Made by a program: the position numbers and the translations under genes. Shown one piece after another: positions 14,562 to 19,025 of a stretch of 19,025 bases of DNA (position 1 is the stretch's first letter; each line of letters begins with the position of its first letter). The notes below the pieces were generated by a model. The model made no database searches, was not told where the DNA came from, and saw only the letters and a program-made list of their open reading frames with translations. Where the stretch lies: assembly GCA_030613605.1 (NCBI GenBank), contig JAUWLO010000011.1, forward strand, positions 1 through 19,025. The letters are read 5' to 3'. This stretch comes from Gammaproteobacteria bacterium (lineage in GTDB: Bacteria; Pseudomonadota; Gammaproteobacteria; SZUA-152).

Positions 14562-15008
14562 CTAGTGATGTTTGCAAACGGCCTTGAGGGTACTCATGGC
14601 ATCTTCAAAGGGAAGGTCTGCGGCCGTGCCCTGTTTGGCACAAGCGACGACATCATCTATGGACAACATTCCCTCCAGGTGTCCCGCATTATCTGTCACT
14701 GGCAATCGCCGGACCTTATGAGTCTGCATCAGTTTGAGAGCCGATTTGATGTCATCATTAGGGTTACAGGTAAAAAGAGGTCGATCGCCCATGACCTCAC
14801 TGGTTGTGATATCCCATAGAGCCTTATGGTTTAGAGCAGAGGCCATTGCGATATCACGATCTGTGACTATTCCAATTGGATTTCCTCCATTATCGATAAT
14901 TGGAAGCGAACCACAGTCGTTGTTCCACATCATCATTGCCGCCGATTCAAGATTGGTTTCCGGGCTGCAAGTCCTCACATCGCTTACCATTATGTCTGTT
15001 ACGTTCAT
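14562..15008 (-). CDS. Protein with two CBS domains
   Basis: A 148-residue protein made of a tandem CBS pair. CBS1 spans about residues 8-58 ('MVSDVRTCSPETNLESAA', 'NNDCGSLPIIDNGGNPIGIV', 'TDRDIA'), CBS2 about 75-128 ('DDIKSALKLMQTHKVRRLPV', 'TDNAGHLEGMLSIDDV'). The pair forms a Bateman module that normally binds adenine nucleotides and senses energy state. No enzyme domain is attached, so it may act on a partner or alone, as the hypoxia-induced Hrp1 protein does in mycobacteria. The ATG at 15008 has an excellent ribosome-binding site (AAAGGAGG, nine bases upstream, minus strand). The C-terminal Cys-His tail (VCKHH) could bind metal. It converges with the MFS gene. Confidence 0.92.
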   Translation of the reverse strand: MNVTDIMVSDVRTCSPETNLESAAMMMWNNDCGSLPIIDNGGNPIGIVTDRDIAMASALNHKALWDITTSEVMGDRPLFTCNPNDDIKSALKLMQTHKVRRLPVTDNAGHLEGMLSIDDVVACAKQGTAADLPFEDAMSTLKAVCKHH

Positions 15009-15638
15009 TGTGAGTATTCCTCCTTTATCTGATTGAAAAAAACCGCCTTACGTCATCTAAGGTATTGCAGAATTATCAGCGTGCCACCGTGCTGTTGAGC
15101 GAAAGTCTGTAGGCTACCGCGAATCGATGAGATATGCGGAAATGTGAAAGTCTGTAGTGATGACAGGGTAGGCTTCAGTTGGCTCAGCAGGGTTTGTTGT
15201 GCCGGTCCGCTGGGAATTCAAATTTCCCCCAGCTTTTCACGCTGCGGCCTGTCATAAGCAAATCTAGGTCAAGGCCACCGATTGTCAAGTCAATCGGACT
15301 TAGGGTTAAACCGATGCCTTGGGATAATACCTGTGTCGTACGTGAAGGCTCGTTTAGCACTGCGAATTCCGGGTTCAGTTTTTCAGGGAAATCCAGAATT
15401 GTTGTTCCTGAAATATACAAATGTAGGCATGGGGTCTATAAAACTAGTATGGATTCATTATTTTAACTAGTAGAGCTTTATGATTGGTTTTTACGGTATA
15501 CATGACTCATACCCCATCACAGGATGTTCGAGTTGGAGCAGGCAGGAAAAGAGATCCTGGAAAATGGGGCGCTAGTTCTCTTAACACCCTGCCTGAATAA
15601 GGAGCGTCGGCTCATTGGTGTTTTATCGGAGTTATTGC
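15009..15638. other. 630-nt region with no confident gene
   Basis: Upstream of the CBS gene there is a 12-bp direct repeat, GAAAGTCTGTAG, at 15101-15112 and 15146-15157. On the minus strand an open frame at 15184-15420 gives a protein-like peptide ('ISGTTILDFPEKLNPEF', 'LTLSPIDLTIGGLDLDLLM'), but it has only a TTG start, no ribosome-binding site and a stop five codons ahead; I do not recognise it, and it may be a relic. A second small repeat, ACTAGTA, occurs twice near 15444-15474. No RNA gene is seen. Confidence 0.4.
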
Positions 15639-15923
15639 ATGCAACATGTAGACTTTGAAACGATAAAGATCACAGTAGAGGGAAAGGGTATCGATTTTCC
15701 CATGGCGAAGCGTTTATCTGAAGATATGGTTTCTACTATCGTTGCTGAACCGATGTTGATTGCCTGGTTTGATGGTAAAAAAGGCGAAGAGCATCCGGAG
15801 GTTCCGGAATGTCAACACAAGCCCGGGTGGATAGCCTATGCGGAAGGTCATGGAGGGCGAGTTCGAGTTGACGTGAATGACACCGACTATAGGTTTATAT
15901 TTGCTGAAGTGGCAGATGTCTAA
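15639..15923 (+). CDS. AF0941-like small conserved protein
   Basis: A 94-residue protein. 'GKGIDFPMAKRLSED' (15-29), 'EPMLIAWFDGKKGEEHPEVP' (37-56), 'KPGWIAYAEGHGGRVRVDVN' (61-80) and 'DYRFIF' recall a small family first noted in Archaeoglobus (AF0941), in which an 'LLAWYDRK...KPGW..YA...GG...VDIN...Y.FI' pattern is conserved. Function is not known to me. The Trp-Asp/Asn pattern suggests a compact alpha/beta fold; there is one cysteine, Cys58. ATG 15639 is preferred because GGAG lies nine bases upstream and the family begins here; a GTG at 15615 in the same frame would add eight residues. It is followed by a hairpin and the DUF3330 gene. Confidence 0.65.
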   Translation: MQHVDFETIKITVEGKGIDFPMAKRLSEDMVSTIVAEPMLIAWFDGKKGEEHPEVPECQHKPGWIAYAEGHGGRVRVDVNDTDYRFIFAEVADV

Positions 15924-15965
15924 ACCACATTCGAGCCTTAGCTAGGAAGCTTTACGGTTAAAGTC

Positions 15966-15990
15966 GCACCTAAGGCAGGTGCTCTATTGT
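15966..15990 (+). terminator. Weak hairpin after the AF0941-like gene
   Basis: GCACCT (15966-15971) pairs with AGGTGC (15977-15982) across a 5-nt loop and is followed by TCTATTGT. It lies 43 nt after the stop and 69 nt before the DUF3330 start. The stem is short and the T-run imperfect. Confidence 0.35.
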
Positions 15991-16050
15991 GTTATAAGAA
16001 GAATAAGGCATCAAAAACAGAAAACAGAAGCTGTTGCTATAGGAGACCCT

Positions 16051-16224
16051 ATGACTGAAGAAAAAAAACCACCGCAAGATGAAACGATAGCATGTGAGAT
16101 CTGCCTTAAGGAAATTCCGATATCTGAGGCGAAGAGTGAGGAAGCTACCGATTACGTTCTCCATTTTTGCGGAATAGAATGTTATGACAAATGGAAGGAT
16201 CAGAATAAGAAAGAGGAAAACTGA
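16051..16224 (+). CDS. DUF3330-like small zinc-ribbon protein
   Basis: A 57-residue protein starting MTEEKKPPQDETIA, with a strong ribosome-binding site (AGGAGA, 16041-16046) five bases before the ATG. Cysteines sit in two pairs: C15-x2-C18 ('ACEICLKEIP') and C40-x3-C44 ('HFCGIECYDKW'), the pattern of a TRASH/MYM-like zinc-binding treble clef and of the DUF3330 family (PF11809), which I recall from beta- and gammaproteobacteria. Its role is unknown; a metal-sensing or chaperone role is only a guess. The C-terminal tail is Lys/Glu-rich. An in-frame earlier start at 15979 would add 24 residues of unlikely sequence and has no ribosome-binding site. Confidence 0.75.
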   Translation: MTEEKKPPQDETIACEICLKEIPISEAKSEEATDYVLHFCGIECYDKWKDQNKKEEN

Positions 16225-16314
16225 CCTTCCGCTGCACTACCGTAAATCTATGATTCTCTGGACTATTAAAGGGATGATTTAGCTAAACAGGGTTCAATAG
16301 TCAGCTAAGCGGAA

Positions 16315-16557
16315 TGGAGAAAGATAATATGGAAGAAGGTTGAGGGTTATTCATTATATTGGGACAACTCGGATCGAATCGGTGCAGTTTATCTAAAGCT
16401 TTCCGATGATACAGAAGGGAGTATTAAACACCTGTCAAAAATGGAACTGGCAGCATTTGGTGATACGCTTCGAAACGAAGATCCAGTATGATTTCATTCA
16501 ACCCGAGGTGATTTGTCCACTGAAGAAACACCGAGTGATGAAGAGGAGCGGGCCTAG
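16315..16557 (+). pseudogene. Broken small gene with in-frame stop and likely 5' frameshift
   Basis: From 16339 a frame reads 'VEGYSLYWDNSDRIGAV' then 'YLKLSDDTEGSIKHLSKMEL' and 'RNEDPV', meets TGA at 16489-16491, and continues in the same frame with 'FHSTRGDLSTEETPSDEEE' to TAG at 16555-16557. A Trp at the TGA would give a continuous chain in the style of a small uncharacterised family I recall with 'R-NE-(K)PV-(W/Y/F)-(F/Y)HT...G-LST...EP'. Upstream, an ATG at 16315 opens MEKDNMEEG in another frame before a TGA, suggesting one frameshift as well. The name of the family is not known to me. Confidence 0.45.
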
Positions 16558-16609
16558 TTTAGGTTAAAAGGCCACATACTTTTTATCCTTACGACTGAAC
16601 AACTATAAA

Positions 16610-17581
16610 TCAGCCTGTAGGCCACTGGTGATGTTGGTGGATTTCATCAAGGCGTGTGAGCCCGTATTTTTTTGCCAAGGCAAGCGCTATGCGGTATTCG
16701 TCTGATGTAATTGGTCTGTCAAGGACTGAGTATTCATCTGCTTTATAGCTCGGAAAATATTGATCCATGAGGTTGAGGTAAGTATTGGGTGAGATTTCCT
16801 TAGCAATAAACTTCAACACCTCTTTGGTTCCGGCAAGTCCATTGGGCAACACCAGGTGACGTATCAGTAAGCCATGTTGTGCAATGCCCTGTTTGTTTAT
16901 CACTAAATCCCCCACCTGTCGGTGCATTTCTTTTACCGCTGTCTGATTGACCTGGACATAGTTACGCACCTTGGAGTAAGTGCGGGCAATACGCGCATCA
17001 CCGTATTTCATATCCGGCATATAGATATCAATAATACCGTCTAATAACTGCAATGCTTCAAGACTGTCATAACCACCGGTGTTGTAAACCAAGGGCAGGC
17101 GAAGCCCTTGTTGGGTAGCAATCTCCACTGCAGCAATGATTTGTGCCACCACATGGCTGGGCGAGACGAAGTTAATATTGTGACAACCCTTTGACTGCAA
17201 GGTGAGCATCATTTCCGCGATGTCTTCGGGCTCTACCTCTCGGCCCATGCCTTTATGACTGATGTCCCAGTTTTGGCAATACACGCAACGCAGGTTGCAC
17301 CAACTAAAAAAGATAGTGCCTGAGCCGTTCCAGCCGCGTAGCGGATTTTCCTCGCCATGGTGAGGACTGAAGCTATTGACCACCGCGCGCTCGCCCGTAC
17401 GACACACGGCACCTTTGATGCTTTTAAAACGGTTGACATGACAGTAGCGGGCACAGAGGTCACAGTCCTCCATGTGTTGATAGGCTGCCTGGCGGCGGCG
17501 GGAAAGTTCACCACTTTCCAGCAGCGACAAGTAAGCCGCTGAGAATGTTTGCTTATAAGTGTTAGTGGTTAGCGGTTGCAT
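16610..17581 (-). CDS. Radical SAM protein, COG1313 / PflX-like
   Basis: A 323-residue radical SAM protein. The core [4Fe-4S] motif is C95-x3-C99-x2-C102 ('FFSWCNLRCVYCQNWDIS'). An upstream cysteine set, C40-x2-C43-x3-C47-x12-C60 ('DCDLCARYCHVNR...VC'), could hold a second cluster or zinc. The motifs 'INFVSPSHVVAQI', 'YNTGGYDSLEALQLLDGIID' and 'YMPDMKYGDA' mark COG1313, annotated as pyruvate-formate-lyase-activase-like but of unproven substrate. The ATG at 17581 gives the family N-terminus (QPLTTNTYKQTFSAAYLSLL); longer in-frame starts would overlap the divergent amidohydrolase gene. The end 'LTRLDEIHQHHQWPTG' is normal in length. A MIP18-type Fe-S factor is encoded in this window and could serve it (inference). 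Confidence 0.85.
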   Translation of the reverse strand: MQPLTTNTYKQTFSAAYLSLLESGELSRRRQAAYQHMEDCDLCARYCHVNRFKSIKGAVCRTGERAVVNSFSPHHGEENPLRGWNGSGTIFFSWCNLRCVYCQNWDISHKGMGREVEPEDIAEMMLTLQSKGCHNINFVSPSHVVAQIIAAVEIATQQGLRLPLVYNTGGYDSLEALQLLDGIIDIYMPDMKYGDARIARTYSKVRNYVQVNQTAVKEMHRQVGDLVINKQGIAQHGLLIRHLVLPNGLAGTKEVLKFIAKEISPNTYLNLMDQYFPSYKADEYSVLDRPITSDEYRIALALAKKYGLTRLDEIHQHHQWPTG

Positions 17582-17605
17582 AGCAAAGAGGAGTCTGGCG
17601 CCGTC

Positions 17606-17611
17606 TATAAT
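17606..17611 (+). promoter_or_regulatory. Candidate -10 element for the amidohydrolase operon
   Basis: A perfect TATAAT in the 71-nt divergent spacer would place transcription start about 35 nt before the GTG at 17653. No -35 of good quality is seen at 16-18 nt spacing. Confidence 0.3.
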
Positions 17612-17652
17612 GAGAATAGGCAACTCAGATTCAAACCACAAATTGGTGTGTC

Positions 17653-18477
17653 GTGCCAGAACAAGCACAACAATATAAGGAACAACCAGAGTCGGTTGTT
17701 CATCCATTATGGTCCGTTCACCATGGGTCAGAGCCTTTGTTTGCCACCGCTTTGCATACTGGTCATGATTTGCGCAGTGAACTTTCCCGACTGATTGGGC
17801 TCGATGAATCCACTCGCTTGCGTGAAGAGGATCCCTATACGGATTATCTGGCCGCTGTGGCGCCTACACGCATGGTACCCAACCGATCTCGCTTTGAAGT
17901 AGACCTTCATAGGGCACGGGGCGAGGCCGTTTATTTGGGGCCTCAGGACGCCTGGGGAAGGGATGTCTGGAGGGAAAAACCCTCCAGGGCCATGATCCAG
18001 CGCTCGCTGGATGAGTATGACGCCTTCTATGATGAGCTCAAAAAGCTACTTACCGAACTGGAGATTCAATACGGACGTTTTGTGATCTTTGATATCCACA
18101 GTTACAACTATCGTCGTGGTGGGCCTAATGCGCAGCCAGAGGATCCCGCTACGCATCCGGAGGTAAATGTGGGCACTGGTACCATGGAGCGCGAACGTTG
18201 GGCGCCAGTTGTTGAACGTTTTATTCAAGATTTTCGTGCATTTGATTTTCTTGGGCGTCACCTGGATGTACGAGAAAACGTAAAATTTCAGGGGCGCCAA
18301 TTTGCCCATTGGGTACATACAAATTTCCCTTATACAGGCTGTGTGTTGGCTATTGAGTTCAAGAAATTCTTTATGGATGAATGGACAGGCCAGGTGGATC
18401 CGGATCAATTAGAAGCGATCTATGAAGCATTGAAATCGACTCTGCCAGGTATTGCTGAGGAAATGGCAAACCTGTGA
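17653..18477 (+). CDS. N-formylglutamate amidohydrolase family hydrolase
   Basis: A 274-residue zinc hydrolase of the FGase (PF05013, HutG-like) family. Likely zinc and substrate motifs appear in order: 'ALHTGHDLRSEL' (33-44) in the position of the family's SxHxG-xxLP, 'EEDPYTDYLA' (58-67) in place of ERDWGxD, 'RFEVDLHRAR' (80-89), and 'VIFDIHSYNYRRGGPNAQP' around residue 150. The enzyme type hydrolyses N-formylglutamate or another N-acyl/amide bond; the substrate of this subgroup is not known, because no other histidine-pathway gene is near. It starts with GTG at 17653; an alternative ATG is not available nearby. The DUF1704 gene begins 30 nt after its stop, and the two commonly travel together, so this is probably the DUF1704-linked subtype and not histidine catabolism. 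Confidence 0.85.
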   Translation: MPEQAQQYKEQPESVVHPLWSVHHGSEPLFATALHTGHDLRSELSRLIGLDESTRLREEDPYTDYLAAVAPTRMVPNRSRFEVDLHRARGEAVYLGPQDAWGRDVWREKPSRAMIQRSLDEYDAFYDELKKLLTELEIQYGRFVIFDIHSYNYRRGGPNAQPEDPATHPEVNVGTGTMERERWAPVVERFIQDFRAFDFLGRHLDVRENVKFQGRQFAHWVHTNFPYTGCVLAIEFKKFFMDEWTGQVDPDQLEAIYEALKSTLPGIAEEMANL

Positions 18478-18507
18478 CCAAGGCAAGTCTATGATTGAGA
18501 ACGAGCA

Positions 18508-19025
18508 ATGACCGATTTAGTGCAAGAAACAGTAGATACGATTCACGTCGAATTCATCGAAGAGGTGAGGGCAGGCTTGGAGAAGGGAATACCTGTCCGC
18601 CGAAAAATTACGGGATGGGGACGTGTGCACATTGACCGGCAACTGCCCTTTTTATGCGTATACCGACGGCCGTCCGAACGCCCCGATGCAGGTACAAAAA
18701 GACTTCTACTGGGTGAAGCCGCTTACATTCTGGCTCCGGGAGAACCAGATTCCCTAGCCGGATTACGTCAACTCATAAGGGTCGTTGTGGATACACAAGT
18801 TTCTAATTTTGGTGCCTCTTTGTTGGTTGAGCTGTGGTCTGCGCCAGATAGAACAAAGGCTGACACGGAGGAATTCCAACCTTACCGACCAACTATCCGC
18901 ATTATAGTTAGTCAACATGACGCACCAGTAATCTTATTGGAACGGCTAGAGAGTTACTTGTTGCGCATCAAGATTTCGGATCAATCACCACAGGTTAGCG
19001 TGGAGTACCGAGAACAAATTGCACC
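18508..19025 (+). CDS. DUF1704 (QEGLA-motif) family protein, 5' part; 3' end outside window
   Basis: ATG at 18508 (AACGAGCAATG, weak ribosome-binding site) opens 172 residues that run off the right edge. 'GIPVRRKITGWGRVHIDRQL' (about 30-49), 'PFLCVYRRPSERPDAGTKRL', then 'GEAAYILAP' are the family-typical N-terminus of DUF1704 (PF08014), proteins also called 'flavohemoglobin expression-modulating QEGLA motif' proteins. Members carry a gluzincin-like HExxH metallopeptidase core further on, outside this window, so catalytic residues cannot be checked. The gene lies 30 nt after the amidohydrolase and is co-oriented. An ATP-grasp gene often completes this cluster and would be expected to the right. 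Confidence 0.85.
   Translation, partial: MTDLVQETVDTIHVEFIEEVRAGLEKGIPVRRKITGWGRVHIDRQLPFLCVYRRPSERPDAGTKRLLLGEAAYILAPGEPDSLAGLRQLIRVVVDTQVSNFGASLLVELWSAPDRTKADTEEFQPYRPTIRIIVSQHDAPVILLERLESYLLRIKISDQSPQVSVEYREQIA

Noticed and set aside
16489..16491. Selenocysteine codon (TGA) in the small gene
   Set aside because: The codon is followed by no convincing SECIS stem-loop, the expected residue is Trp by sequence context, and the 5' end also looks frameshifted, so decay is simpler.

Overview
The window reads as a chromosomal segment of a mesophilic Gram-negative proteobacterium, most likely a gammaproteobacterium. That is inferred from gene content, because there is no rRNA or other lineage marker here. 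Supporting it are an MMPL/RND exporter, a PmtA-type phospholipid N-methyltransferase, a DUF3330 zinc-ribbon protein, an N-formylglutamate amidohydrolase/DUF1704 pair and a possible outer-membrane barrel tail. Several small families better known from archaea are also present (DUF211, an AF0941-like protein, a CCC1/VIT-like membrane protein). No tRNA, rRNA, CRISPR array, transposase or prophage gene was seen.

Layout. (1) 1-723: the C-terminus of a slipin (SPFH) gene, then two decayed 3' gene ends joined back to back: an AmrS-type radical SAM C-terminus and a beta-barrel-like C-terminus. (2) 724-4857, minus strand: adenosylhomocysteinase (ahcY), a 384-nt gap with a tiny ORF that has a good ribosome-binding site, and a large MMPL/RND exporter. 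(3) 4858-7441, plus strand: DUF211 gene behind a possible 5' hairpin, a CCC1/VIT-like membrane protein, a relic of an ortA-like thiolase subunit, an uncharacterised membrane protein and a PmtA-like methyltransferase. (4) 7478-10853, minus strand: P2-type Ca2+-ATPase and a purine-type phosphoribosyltransferase, separated by a nested palindrome. (5) 10995-14396, plus strand: a hibernation factor fused to a cold-shock-like domain, a secreted DUF302 protein, then a tight SRPBCC / MIP18 (DUF59) / MFS operon ending in a terminator. (6) 14562-15008, minus strand: a two-CBS-domain protein. (7) 15639-16609: an AF0941-like gene, a DUF3330 gene and a broken small gene. (8) 16610-19025: a COG1313-type radical SAM gene diverging from the amidohydrolase and the start of a DUF1704 gene that runs off the edge.

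How it fits together (inference). Region 7.5-16 kb resembles a survival set: ribosome hibernation, CBS energy sensing, purine salvage and calcium efflux, similar in composition to the hypoxia/dormancy regulons known from mycobacteria and other bacteria. AhcY would recycle the S-adenosylhomocysteine made by methyltransferases such as the PmtA-like enzyme nearby. The segment also carries at least three gene relics (amrS-like, ortA-like, and the gene at 16.3-16.6 kb), so it looks like a region of repeated gene gain and loss. I see no obvious defence system. The most worthwhile leads are the relics, the DUF211/CCC1-like pair with its 5' hairpin, the SRPBCC-MIP18-MFS operon and the 10.2 kb palindrome.
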